DNA of 26,281 nucleotides from an uncultured Bacteroidales bacterium. Its GTDB lineage: Bacteria; Bacteroidota; Bacteroidia; Bacteroidales; P3. The position numbers were made by a program, and so were the translations under genes. The DNA is taken from assembly GCA_900319595.1 (NCBI GenBank), contig ONOZ01000016.1:1-26281 (forward strand). Reading direction: 5' to 3'. Under the pieces are notes generated by a model. It saw only the letters and a program-made list of their open reading frames with translations. It was not told the origin of the DNA and did not search any database. This document shows positions 16,420 to 24,970 of this stretch, in pieces (position 1 is the stretch's first letter; every line of letters begins with the position of its first letter).

Positions 16420-17240
16420 TATTCTATTTCTGAATCAATTGCAATAGATTCCATATAATTGTTTTTTAAGCTATTTTTATTTTTAATTTCGTTATATACT
16501 ATGAATGCTATAACAATTATAGCCGAAAGCACAACTAAATACCATGCAAAACTATCATTTGTATTGTCTATATCTCCTCTAACATATAACCAAAGAGTGA
16601 TTGCGGCAATTGTGTTATTTGTAAAGTGGTATGTTATATTTGTCCATATATTTCTGCTGTATTGGTACAATAGTCCCAATAGTATTCCCAATATGAATCT
16701 TGCAAAGAAGTTAGGTAAATCAAAGTGAATGAGAGAAAAAATTACAGATGAGATAATTATTCCTAACCAAATTTTTTTTGTCCATTGTATAAATAATCTT
16801 TGCAAAATTCCTCTAAATACCCATTCTTCCAATATAGCGGGCAGTAATGCCATCACGACTATTAACTCAATCAACCCTATAATAGAAGTATCTGTAATCA
16901 TGGATAAAACTAATTTTCCATATGCAGAATCTTGTCCAATCGCAGTTACGATAGGTGCAGATGCAACCCATAAAAGTATTCCTACGAATAACCACATCCA
17001 ATTTAGATTAGAGCAAAACGTTTGTTGTAGAAATTGTTGTCTTTCAAAGAACAAATAATATAAATAAGCACTACCACCAAATATGAATATACTTGATAAG
17101 GCTTGTAACAATAACATATTATTTGTAAATATAACAACAACTGCTCCAATGATACTTCCTATGATTGTCATACAGATTACAAAAGCCACAAGTAGCATAA
17201 ACTTTTGCCAATAAGGAGTATGAATATTATGTAATTTCAT
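16419..17240 (-). CDS. CPBP family intramembrane glutamic protease
   Basis: The 273-aa product has about eight hydrophobic segments and the ABI/CPBP (Rce1-like) motifs in order: EEWVFRG (138-144; Glu138, Glu139, Arg143), FSLIHFDLPNFF (168-179; His172) and ITYHFTNN (202-209; His205, Asn209). All expected catalytic residues are present, so it is probably an active membrane-embedded protease or, less likely, a scaffold. The substrate is unknown. A ~40-residue polar tail follows the last membrane segment. It is the first gene of the tightly packed group with pcrA, DUF4290, murA and the arginase-fold gene. Confidence 0.88.
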   Translation of the reverse strand: MKLHNIHTPYWQKFMLLVAFVICMTIIGSIIGAVVVIFTNNMLLLQALSSIFIFGGSAYLYYLFFERQQFLQQTFCSNLNWMWLFVGILLWVASAPIVTAIGQDSAYGKLVLSMITDTSIIGLIELIVVMALLPAILEEWVFRGILQRLFIQWTKKIWLGIIISSVIFSLIHFDLPNFFARFILGILLGLLYQYSRNIWTNITYHFTNNTIAAITLWLYVRGDIDNTNDSFAWYLVVLSAIIVIAFIVYNEIKNKNSLKNNYMESIAIDSEIE

Positions 17241-17306
17241 ATTTAATATTTTTTAATTGGTTTTATGTTGTGTTTTTTATACACAGCATTTATATATAAC
17301 ACTTTG

Positions 17307-17314
17307 CAAATATA
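17307..17314 (-). promoter_or_regulatory. Promoter (-7 box) of the CPBP-pcrA-murA operon
   Basis: On the minus strand TATATTTG followed by CAAAG matches the -7 consensus, 66 bp before the CPBP ATG. No good TTTG lies 19-21 bp upstream; the nearest, at 17330-17327, is only 12 bp away. Support rests on the -7 box and position alone. Confidence 0.45.
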
Positions 17315-17426
17315 AGAAATTTTCGTCAAATCATGTCTTCTTTATTAAAAATAATTTTTATACATTTGATTTACAGTAGATTATTGATATTGAGAAAAAT
17401 TATAATTTTGTGCATCGTATAGGAAA

Positions 17427-20306
17427 TTATGATTTTTTCAATTCTTCTTTCAAAAACTCTCCAATAGAATTATGTTTATCTTTGACTGCTTGTTCAGGTG
17501 TTCCCGTAAATGCTATTATTCCGCCCTCATTACCAGATTTTTCGCCCATATCTATTAACCAATCGGCAACCTTGATTACATCTAAATTATGCTCTATTAT
17601 AATCATGGTATTACCTTTATCTACCAACTGCTGCAATGCACTAAGCAAAATTCTAATGTCCTCAAAATGCAATCCCGTTGTTGGCTCGTCTAAAATATAT
17701 AGGGTATTGCCTGTATCCTTGCGAGATAACTCAGTTGCAAGTTTAATCCTCTGAGCCTCACCTCCTGACAATGTTGTAGAAGGTTGTCCAAGCGTTATAT
17801 AACCAAGTCCCACCTGATTGACAATATGTAGTTTTTGAACTATTCTTGGTTGATTCTCAAAAAACTCCTCTGCATCTTGGAATGACATATTCAATATATC
17901 GTTGATGGACTTGCCTTTATATCTTACTTCTAACGTTTCTCTATTGTATCGTTTGCCATGACAATCATCGCAAGTTACATAAACATCAGGCAAAAAGTTC
18001 ATTTGCAAGGTTTGAACGCCTGCACCTAAGCATGTTTCGCAACGTCCTCCTTTTACATTGAAAGAAAATCTTCCTGTCTTGTAACCCCTAATCTTTGCAG
18101 TTGGCAGTTGAGCATAAAGATTCCTAATCTCGTCAAACACGCCTATGTAAGTAGCAGGATTACTTCGTGGAGTACGTCCTATGGGCGACTGATCAATCTC
18201 TATCACTTTGTCAATATTATCTACACCTTTGATAGCTTTGTACGGAAGTATCTTTTTCTCACTGCGATAAAAGTACTTAGACAAAATCGGATGCAAGGTA
18301 TCGTTGATAAGTGAGGATTTACCACTACCACTTACGCCAGTTACTACCGTCAATACACCAAGTGGTATTTTTAAATCTACATCTTTCAAATTATTTCCAC
18401 TTGCCCCGTAAAGCGTTAGACATTTACCGTTAGACTTTCTTCGTTTTGTCGGCACTGCTATTGATTTCCTGCCGCTAAGATAATCACATGTTACGCTCTT
18501 TTGAGTCAATAGTTCTTTAGGATTACCTATTGCCACAATTTTCCCCCCATTGACCCCGGCACCAGGTCCCATATCTACAACGAAATCGCTGTTTAGCATC
18601 ATATCTTTATCATGCTCTACAACAATTATGCTATTGCCTTTATCCCTTAGTGCTTTTAATGAATTGATTAGACGAATGTTATCCTTCTGATGCAATCCTA
18701 TTGACGGCTCATCAAGAATATATAAAACATTTACTAATTGCGAACCTATTTGTGTAGCTAAACGAATTCTCTGTGCCTCTCCTCCCGACAGTGAAGCCGT
18801 ACGTTGCCCCAATGATAAGTAACCTAAACCCACATCTACAAGAAAAGAAATCTTTGTTTTCAATTCTCTTATGATCTCTTTGGCAATATCTTGTTTTCTA
18901 ACGTCTAATTTGTTCATTAAAGTGTCGCACCAAACGGCCAAATCTTTAATATCAAGCCACGACAGTTCGGCAATATCCTTCTCATCTATCTTGAAACACA
19001 AACTTTCTGCTTTCAAACGTTTGCCTTTACACTCAGGACATTCTTTTTGTGAGAAAAAATTGTTCGCCCATTTCTGAATACTTGCAGGAGCCTCCTCACC
19101 AACAACCTCTTTTATAATATTGACTAATCCTCTAAACCTATCAGTATAATATGACGACAACTCATAATCTTTAGATAAAGAAGTTTTCTCTTCCTCGCCA
19201 TTTTCATTATCGTTCCTACTCGTTACCTGTCCGTACAGTATCTCATTCAAACATTGTTCAGGTACATTTTTCAATGGAGTGTTCGTACTAACCTTGTATT
19301 TTTTTAATATCTCCGCAATAGTTTTATACACAGAAGAATTTTTATCGGTAGTCATTGCAACTATTCCACCCTGAGAAAGACTCTTATTCGTATCAGGTAT
19401 CAGTTTCTTAATATCTACCTCTGTAATCTCTCCCAAGCCACTACATTTTTGACAAGCCCCATAAGGAGAATTGAATGAAAAGGTATTAGGTTCAGGGTCG
19501 GGATAAGAGATACCCGTTGTCGGACACATCAAATTCTTGCTAAAATATTTTATATCTCCCTTTTCGTTAGCAATCATAATGTTATTTTTGCCGTTGAGAA
19601 AGGCCGTTGCGATAGAGCGTTTTAATCGTTGATTGTTTTCTTGTTTTATAACAATGGTATCTATAACCGTTTCAATATCATGTATTTTATAGCGGTCTAA
19701 TTTCATACCAAAAGTAATTTCCTCTATTTTCCCGTCAACTCTTACCTTAGAAAATCCTTTTTTTGCTATTTGAGAAAATAGTTCTCTGTAATGTCCTTTT
19801 CGTCCTTTAACTATTGGGGCAAGAATTGTGATTGTTTGGTTGTAATATTCCCTATTAACCATCTCTAATATTTGATTTTCGGAATATTTTATCATTTTTT
19901 CACCCGTATTTAAAGAGTAAGCGTCTGCTATTCTTGCAAATAATAGTCGTAAAAGGTCATAAATCTCAGTTACTGTGCCAACAGTTGAGCGTGGATTCTT
20001 GTTTGTACTTTTCTGTTCTATGGCAATAACCGGTGAAAGTCCAGTAATCTTATCTACTTGCGGTCTCTCCATCGAACCGATGTAGTTACGAATATATGCA
20101 GAAAAGGTTTCCAAATAACGTCTTTGCCCCTCTGCATAGATCGTATCAAAGGCAAGCGAAGATTTCCCACAACCGCTTAATCCTGTTATAGTTACAAGAG
20201 AGTTTCGTGGAATTTTTAGACTGATATTTTGCAAATTATGAGCCTTTGCTCCAAATATCTCAATATTTGACTGGGTATCACAAAATTTATTATCTTTACT
20301 TGCCAT
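17427..20306 (-). CDS. uvrA: Excinuclease ABC subunit A (UvrA)
   Basis: UvrA is the damage-sensing dimeric ABC ATPase of nucleotide excision repair, loading UvrB on lesions. The 959-aa chain has two ABC modules: Walker A GLSGCGKSS (42-50) and GVSGSGKSS (about 660), and two signature segments LSGGEAQRIRLAT and LSGGEAQRIKLAT, each followed by YILDEP. It shows the characteristic GLSPVIAIEQK (88-98) and NPRSTVGT (104-111). The C-terminal zinc finger is intact (CETC and CDDC, about 755-785). The first zinc site is not: C261-PTT then C285-QKC288, so the second of four cysteines is Thr264. This variant seems usual for the phylum as I recall it. The gene is transcribed alone from its own promoter. 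No clear hairpin terminator follows in 17241-17426, only AT palindromes. Confidence 0.96.
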   Translation of the reverse strand: MASKDNKFCDTQSNIEIFGAKAHNLQNISLKIPRNSLVTITGLSGCGKSSLAFDTIYAEGQRRYLETFSAYIRNYIGSMERPQVDKITGLSPVIAIEQKSTNKNPRSTVGTVTEIYDLLRLLFARIADAYSLNTGEKMIKYSENQILEMVNREYYNQTITILAPIVKGRKGHYRELFSQIAKKGFSKVRVDGKIEEITFGMKLDRYKIHDIETVIDTIVIKQENNQRLKRSIATAFLNGKNNIMIANEKGDIKYFSKNLMCPTTGISYPDPEPNTFSFNSPYGACQKCSGLGEITEVDIKKLIPDTNKSLSQGGIVAMTTDKNSSVYKTIAEILKKYKVSTNTPLKNVPEQCLNEILYGQVTSRNDNENGEEEKTSLSKDYELSSYYTDRFRGLVNIIKEVVGEEAPASIQKWANNFFSQKECPECKGKRLKAESLCFKIDEKDIAELSWLDIKDLAVWCDTLMNKLDVRKQDIAKEIIRELKTKISFLVDVGLGYLSLGQRTASLSGGEAQRIRLATQIGSQLVNVLYILDEPSIGLHQKDNIRLINSLKALRDKGNSIIVVEHDKDMMLNSDFVVDMGPGAGVNGGKIVAIGNPKELLTQKSVTCDYLSGRKSIAVPTKRRKSNGKCLTLYGASGNNLKDVDLKIPLGVLTVVTGVSGSGKSSLINDTLHPILSKYFYRSEKKILPYKAIKGVDNIDKVIEIDQSPIGRTPRSNPATYIGVFDEIRNLYAQLPTAKIRGYKTGRFSFNVKGGRCETCLGAGVQTLQMNFLPDVYVTCDDCHGKRYNRETLEVRYKGKSINDILNMSFQDAEEFFENQPRIVQKLHIVNQVGLGYITLGQPSTTLSGGEAQRIKLATELSRKDTGNTLYILDEPTTGLHFEDIRILLSALQQLVDKGNTMIIIEHNLDVIKVADWLIDMGEKSGNEGGIIAFTGTPEQAVKDKHNSIGEFLKEELKKS

Positions 20307-20328
20307 TGTTTATGTTAGATTTGGTGTG

Positions 20329-20361
20329 CAAAGGTACGAAAAAATATTAGACGAAGGCAAA
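20329..20361 (-). promoter_or_regulatory. uvrA promoter
   Basis: On the minus strand TTTG (20361-20358), a 21-bp spacer and TACCTTTG (20336-20329) fit the Bacteroidota consensus. The expected start near 20323 leaves a short leader of about 17 nt to the ATG at 20306. No LexA-like palindrome was seen next to it. Confidence 0.7.
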
Positions 20362-20445
20362 AAAAATAATTTTAAATGGATTATACTTATTTATACCAGG
20401 ATTTTGAATATGACAACCAAATTGCAAAAATCATCAATTTTGAGT

Positions 20446-20477
20446 ATTGATGTGTAAACAATATTGATGTAATTTTG
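20446..20477 (+). promoter_or_regulatory. Promoter of the methyltransferase gene
   Basis: TAATTTTG (20470-20477) fits the -7 box. ATTG (20446-20449), 20 bp upstream, is a three-of-four match to TTTG. It lies 41 bp before the ATG at 20519, in the divergent gap with uvrA. Confidence 0.5.
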
Positions 20478-20518
20478 CAAAACATAGAATATATAATAAC
20501 TTAAAGATATTAAAAAAT

Positions 20519-21082
20519 ATGGAAACACTTCATTTTTTTACAACATTAAAATTTAGTTGGTTAAATTCTTGGATTCCAACGGTTTTTCTCCTAATTATCC
20601 AATTTATTTTTATGGGAATTTATAAGGAGGGAGGCAAACGTGCTGTGGATACGTCATGGTACGATAAAAAAGCAAAGAATTATGCTGTTTTTAATACAGT
20701 TATGCAATTTGTGGTGATAATTCTTGGATTTTTTGTGCCGTTCAAATGCTGTACATTTTGGTTTTGGATTGGTATGGTTATATATTTAATTGCTTTTGTC
20801 TGTTTTATTTGGTCGTTTTACTCGTATGGGACGGCAGATATGGGTAAAGTTATTACAAAGGGTATATATAAACATTCTCGTAACCCGATGTACGCAACTT
20901 TTAATCTTGGAATGATTGGAGTTTGTGTTGCAACGGCATCTTTATGGCTATTGATAGCGACCCTTGTTTTTGCTTGGGCGACACATTTAGTTGTTTTGTG
21001 CGAGGAGAAATACTGCGAAAAAACCTATGGCGAAAGTTATCTGAAATATAAGCAATCAGTTGCACGATATTTTGGTATTTGA
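20519..21082 (+). CDS. Membrane methyltransferase of the isoprenylcysteine carboxyl methyltransferase / PEMT type
   Basis: The 187-aa protein has about five hydrophobic segments. The C-terminal half carries the SAM-binding pattern of the ICMT/PEMT superfamily: TKGIYKHSRNPMY, then a hydrophobic stretch, then LCEEKYCEKTYGESYLKYKQ ending in RYF. In this superfamily the Arg-His/Pro-Met-Tyr region and the EE pair hold S-adenosylmethionine and the methyl acceptor at the membrane. Bacterial members methylate lipids or small molecules, and the acceptor here cannot be read from sequence. It has its own promoter, and xylA follows 147 bp later with a separate promoter, so no operon link is implied. Confidence 0.82.
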   Translation: METLHFFTTLKFSWLNSWIPTVFLLIIQFIFMGIYKEGGKRAVDTSWYDKKAKNYAVFNTVMQFVVIILGFFVPFKCCTFWFWIGMVIYLIAFVCFIWSFYSYGTADMGKVITKGIYKHSRNPMYATFNLGMIGVCVATASLWLLIATLVFAWATHLVVLCEEKYCEKTYGESYLKYKQSVARYFGI

Positions 21083-21112
21083 TAGGGTTTTCTTAGCTGA
21101 TATTATACCATA

Positions 21113-21130
21113 ATTTCATATATATGTAAT
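21113..21130. promoter_or_regulatory. Palindrome upstream of the xylA promoter (possible operator)
   Basis: ATTTCATATATATGTAAT is an 18-bp palindrome with one symmetrical mismatch, centred 31 bp downstream of the methyltransferase stop and ending 33 bp before the xylA -33 box. It could be a regulator site for xylA or a simple AT-rich chance palindrome. No known regulator motif was recognised. Confidence 0.25.
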
Positions 21131-21163
21131 TTTCGTGGGTTGGCGGGAGTGTAGATAAAAGAT

Positions 21164-21194
21164 TTTGCCAATCCAAGGAAAATTTGTATATTTG
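21164..21194 (+). promoter_or_regulatory. xylA-xylE promoter
   Basis: TTTG (21164-21167), 19 bp and TATATTTG (21187-21194) match the consensus exactly in both boxes. The ATG of xylA lies 36 bp after the -7 box. Confidence 0.7.
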
Positions 21195-21229
21195 CAACCT
21201 AAAAAGTAAAAAATAAAAATAGCATAGAT

Positions 21230-22546
21230 ATGACGAAAGAGTATTTTCCTCAGATTCAAAAAATAGAATACGAGGGCAAAGAGAGCAAGAATGTTCTTGC
21301 ATTCCATTATTATCAACCAGAAAAGGAAATAATGGGTAAGAAGATGAAAGATTGGCTACGTTTTGCTATGGCTTGGTGGCATACGTTAGGAGGAGCAAGT
21401 GGAGACCAGTTTGGTGGACAAACGCGTGCGTATGAGTGGGAGAAAGATTCCAATGTTATAGAGCGTGCTAAAGCAAAAATGGATGCTGGATTTGAAATAA
21501 TGCAAAAACTTGGTATAGAGTATTTTTGTTTTCATGACATTGACTTGATTGATGAAGCAGATACTATTGAAGAGTACCAACAGCGTATGGAACTTATCAC
21601 CGATTACGCTTTGGAAAAGATGAAACAAACGGGTATTAAGTTACTTTGGGGGACCGCTAACGTATTTGGGCACAAACGTTATATGAATGGTGCTGCTACC
21701 AACCCAGATTTTAATGTTGTTGCCCGCGCAAGTGTTCAGTTAAAGGCTGCTATTGATGCTACAATCAAACTTGGTGGAGAGAATTACGTATTTTGGGGAG
21801 GTAGAGAGGGATATTCTTCACTTTTGAATACAGACCAAAAACGCGAAAAGGAACATTTGGCTATGATGCTTACACTTGCAAGAGATTATGCAAGGAGTAA
21901 AGGTTTTAGAGGTACATTCTTAATTGAGCCTAAGCCGATGGAACCAACTAAACACCAATATGACGTGGATACAGAAACTGTTATTGGCTTTCTTAAAGCA
22001 CATGGTCTAGATAAGGACTTTAAAGTAAATATAGAGGTCAATCACGCAACACTTGCAGGGCATACATTTGAGCATGAATTAGCAGTTGCGGTTGATAACA
22101 ATATGCTTGGAAGTATTGATGCTAATAGAGGAGATGCCCAAAATGGATGGGATACAGACCAATTTCCTATTGATAATTTTGAATTGACACAAGCATTTAT
22201 GCAAATCATACGTAATGGGGGGCTTGGTACAGGAGGCTGTAATTTTGATGCAAAACTAAGGCGTAATTCTACCGATGCAGAAGATATTTTTATTGCTCAT
22301 ATTTCTGCTATGGACGCTTTGGCTCGTGCTTTGGAAAATGCTGCTGCTATTATGACAGAGAGTGAAATTCCTATGATGTTAAAGGAGCGTTATGCTTCAT
22401 TTGATAGTGGCAAAGGCAAAGAATTTGAAGATGGTAAATTAAGTTTAGAAGACCTTGTTGAATATGCAACAATTAGTGGCGAACCTAAACAAATTAGTGG
22501 CAAGCAGGAGAAGTTAGAAACCATAGTTACTTTGTATTGTAAGTAG
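21230..22546 (+). CDS. xylA: Xylose isomerase
   Basis: This cytoplasmic enzyme interconverts D-xylose and D-xylulose (and slowly D-glucose and D-fructose). The 438-aa length marks it as a class II isomerase. All expected residues are visible: His102 and Asp105 (CFHDIDL), FWGGREGY (188-195), Glu233 and Lys235 (IEPKPMEPT), Glu269 and His272 (IEVNHATLAGH), Asp297, Asp308, Asp310 and Asp340, which together bind the two divalent metals. Catalysis should be intact. It is 7 bp upstream of xylE and shares its promoter and terminator. Neither a xylulokinase nor a XylR-type regulator lies in the window. Confidence 0.97.
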   Translation: MTKEYFPQIQKIEYEGKESKNVLAFHYYQPEKEIMGKKMKDWLRFAMAWWHTLGGASGDQFGGQTRAYEWEKDSNVIERAKAKMDAGFEIMQKLGIEYFCFHDIDLIDEADTIEEYQQRMELITDYALEKMKQTGIKLLWGTANVFGHKRYMNGAATNPDFNVVARASVQLKAAIDATIKLGGENYVFWGGREGYSSLLNTDQKREKEHLAMMLTLARDYARSKGFRGTFLIEPKPMEPTKHQYDVDTETVIGFLKAHGLDKDFKVNIEVNHATLAGHTFEHELAVAVDNNMLGSIDANRGDAQNGWDTDQFPIDNFELTQAFMQIIRNGGLGTGGCNFDAKLRRNSTDAEDIFIAHISAMDALARALENAAAIMTESEIPMMLKERYASFDSGKGKEFEDGKLSLEDLVEYATISGEPKQISGKQEKLETIVTLYCK

Positions 22547-22553
22547 TTTTGTT

Positions 22554-24032
22554 ATGAAAGATTCAAATAATAATGGTAGCCGTTCATACCTTATATCAAT
22601 AGTATTAGTTGCAGTTTTAGGAGGGTTACTGTTTGGTTATGACACGGCTGTAATTAGCGGAGCAGAGAAGGGTCTGCAGGCATTCTTTTTAGGAGCGAAA
22701 GATTTTTCCTATACAGATTTTATGCACGGATTTACATGTAGTTCGGCATTGATTGGTTGTATTATTGGAAGTATTCTATCCGGTGTGATGACTACACGCT
22801 TAGGTAGAAAGAAATCTTTAATTGTGGCAGGAATATTGTTTTTTATTTCTGCCTTTGGAAGTATGAATCCAGAGTTTTTGCTATTTATGAAAGGCAATCC
22901 TACATTTTCTTTGCTAATTACATTTAATATTTATAGGATTATAGGAGGTATTGGAGTAGGGTTAGCATCTGCTATATGTCCTATGTATATTGGTGAAGTT
23001 GCACCAAGCAATATTCGTGGAATGTTGGTCTCTTGGAATCAATTTGCAATAATATTTGGGCAGTTGGTAGTGTATTTTGTAAATTTCTTAATACTAGGCG
23101 ACCACACAAACCCTGTTATTGAACAGATTGGCAAAGGAATGGCTGTAGTTTCACAAAGTAGCGATGCTTGGACAATATCTACAGGTTGGAGATATATGTT
23201 TGGTTCAGAGATGTTTCCTGCTGCATTGTTTGCTATACTGGTCTGTTTTGTACCAGAAACTCCGCGTTACTTGGTTATGATAAATAAGGATGCAAAGGCA
23301 CTATCTATTTTACAGAAGATAAACGGCATGGCAAAAGCATCGCAGATTCTTGATGAAATCAAACAAACTATAACTGTAAAAAAAGAAAAAATGTTCTCCT
23401 ATGGTTATTTGTGTATCTTCGTTGGTATAATGCTAAGTGTATTTCAGCAGGTTGTCGGCATAAATGCAGTCCTATATTATGCACCACGTATATTTGGTGA
23501 TATGGGTATGACTAATCCTATGGTAAATACTGTCGTTATGGGAGTTGTTAATATTGTTTTTACTTTGGTTGCAGTTTTTACTGTAGAGAAATTAGGCAGA
23601 AAGCCATTATTGATCGTTGGTAGTTTAGGAATGGCACTTGGTGCTTTTGGTGTTGCTTTGACCTTTGGCAATTCTTCGCTAAGTATTATTTGTATGTTAT
23701 CAATTATGCTATACAGTGCTTCATTTATGTTCTCATGGGGACCAATTTGTTGGGTATTGATAGCAGAAATTTTTCCAAACACTATTCGTTCTTCGGCAGT
23801 TGCGATAGCAGTGGCATTCCAATGGGTATTTAATTTCATAGTATCTTCAACCTTTGTGCCAATGTTTAATATGCATTTAACAAGTGGTGATGATTTTGGA
23901 CACTGGTTTACTTACGGATTGTATGGTTGTCTATGTGTTGTAGCAGCATTGTTTGTTTGGAAATTAGTGCCAGAAACGAAAGGTAAAACACTGGAAGATA
24001 TGACAAAACTTTGGAAAAAGAAATTGGGATAA
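22554..24032 (+). CDS. xylE: D-xylose:H+ symporter, MFS sugar porter family
   Basis: The 492-aa inner-membrane transporter has 12 predicted membrane segments. Sugar porter signatures appear in order: GGLLFGYDTAVISG (23-36), RLGRKKS (82-88), PETPRYL after segment 6, QQVVGIN (298-304; the Gln-Gln and Asn that contact the sugar in E. coli XylE), EKLGRKPL, and PETKGKTLEDM near the C-terminus. Between segments 5 and 6 there is a long periplasmic loop, as in XylE. Adjacency to xylA makes xylose the likely substrate, though glucose or arabinose uptake by the same family cannot be ruled out. Confidence 0.92.
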   Translation: MKDSNNNGSRSYLISIVLVAVLGGLLFGYDTAVISGAEKGLQAFFLGAKDFSYTDFMHGFTCSSALIGCIIGSILSGVMTTRLGRKKSLIVAGILFFISAFGSMNPEFLLFMKGNPTFSLLITFNIYRIIGGIGVGLASAICPMYIGEVAPSNIRGMLVSWNQFAIIFGQLVVYFVNFLILGDHTNPVIEQIGKGMAVVSQSSDAWTISTGWRYMFGSEMFPAALFAILVCFVPETPRYLVMINKDAKALSILQKINGMAKASQILDEIKQTITVKKEKMFSYGYLCIFVGIMLSVFQQVVGINAVLYYAPRIFGDMGMTNPMVNTVVMGVVNIVFTLVAVFTVEKLGRKPLLIVGSLGMALGAFGVALTFGNSSLSIICMLSIMLYSASFMFSWGPICWVLIAEIFPNTIRSSAVAIAVAFQWVFNFIVSSTFVPMFNMHLTSGDDFGHWFTYGLYGCLCVVAALFVWKLVPETKGKTLEDMTKLWKKKLG

Positions 24033-24060
24033 TTGCTTATTATTAAATTGTTTATATGTG

Positions 24061-24097
24061 ATAGGAGATAGAATTTACAAATAATTTTATCTCCTAT
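24061..24097 (+). terminator. Terminator hairpin of xylA-xylE
   Basis: ATAGGAGATA (24061-24070) pairs perfectly with TATCTCCTAT (24088-24097). The stem continues inward with one G-U and four A-T pairs to about 15 bp, with a 7-nt loop. It begins 28 bp after the xylE stop. No T-run follows at once (ATTGTAGG is next), so termination may be partial or need Rho. Confidence 0.7.
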
Positions 24098-24129
24098 ATT
24101 GTAGGAAACAAAAATTTTTCGTAAATTTG
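24098..24129 (+). promoter_or_regulatory. Promoter of the helix-hairpin-helix gene
   Basis: TAAATTTG (24122-24129) is a consensus -7 box. ATTG (24098-24101), 20 bp upstream, is a near match to TTTG and directly abuts the xylE terminator stem. The -7 box ends 28 bp before the ATG at 24158. Confidence 0.55.
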
Positions 24130-24157
24130 CAAAAGATTGTGATAACGATACAAAGTA

Positions 24158-24895
24158 ATGGCAAAGAAGCGATTGCAATCCGAACATAAAATAGGCATAA
24201 CGGCAATAATCTGTCTTTTATTAGGTGGTTTGATAGCCTTTGTTTATATGTATTCGAATGGAAACAAGATAGTTATAATGCCAAACGCAGATAGCGAAGT
24301 TCATACCACAAGTCAAAAGGGTAAAAATAAGAAAGATACTATTGCAAATTATACAAAACCAAAGCGTTACAATATTTATAATTACTATTATCCTAAAACA
24401 AATGGGCAGTTTGTAAAAGACAAAGTTTATAGGGATACTTTACCTAAATTAGATAAAGAAAATTTTGTTAGGATAGAAAAGATAACGAATGATAATTTGA
24501 TTTTAGATTTGAATTTGTGTGATACATTGGATTTACAGATGATAAGAGGGATAGGACCTACGTTTGCAAGAAGGATTTGCAAGTATAGAGAAAAGTTAGG
24601 GGGCTACGTAAAAGTAGAACAACTGAGAGAAGTTTATGGAATTGATGAACAGAAATATCAAGCAATTAGAAAGTATTTTACAATAGGTGAGGAGCATATA
24701 AGGAAAGTAAATATAAATTCATTGAATATTAAGGAACTTATGACACATCCTTATATTGATAGGTTTTTGGCAAAAGAAATAATTGTGTTTCATCAAAATT
24801 ATGGAGCCTATAGTGATGTAAATCAATTGAAAGCAGTACATTTGATGAGCGATTCTTTGTTTGATAAATTAGTGCCATACTTGAGGCTGGAATAA
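24158..24895 (+). CDS. Membrane-anchored helix-hairpin-helix (ComEA-like) protein
   Basis: The 245-aa product has a basic N-terminus and one membrane segment (about 12-32) that leaves the rest outside the cytoplasm. A polar linker rich in Lys and Tyr follows (NIYNYYYPK near 72-80). Two helix-hairpin-helix domains come next, at about 118-175 (LDLNLCDTLDLQMIRGIGPTFARRICKYR...) and 184-242 (VNINSLNIKELMTHPYIDRFLAKEI...). ComEA proteins bind incoming DNA during transformation, and the anchor and HhH layout agree, but this one has two HhH domains and the second lacks the canonical GIG (HPY instead). It stands alone, with no comEC nearby. DNA binding at the envelope is likely; a competence role is inferred. 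Confidence 0.82.
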   Translation: MAKKRLQSEHKIGITAIICLLLGGLIAFVYMYSNGNKIVIMPNADSEVHTTSQKGKNKKDTIANYTKPKRYNIYNYYYPKTNGQFVKDKVYRDTLPKLDKENFVRIEKITNDNLILDLNLCDTLDLQMIRGIGPTFARRICKYREKLGGYVKVEQLREVYGIDEQKYQAIRKYFTIGEEHIRKVNINSLNIKELMTHPYIDRFLAKEIIVFHQNYGAYSDVNQLKAVHLMSDSLFDKLVPYLRLE

Positions 24896-24970
24896 AGTTC
24901 TTTGAATTGTAAAAAAATAGATAAAATTCTAACAAAATATGATATTTGTAAAGTGCATAATTACAATAAA

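Noticed and set aside
17241..17426. AT palindromes (for example AAAATTATAATTTT at 17396-17409) as a uvrA terminator
   Set aside because: The perfect part has no loop and no G-C pairs, so it would not be a stable RNA hairpin; I could not find a convincing terminator here.
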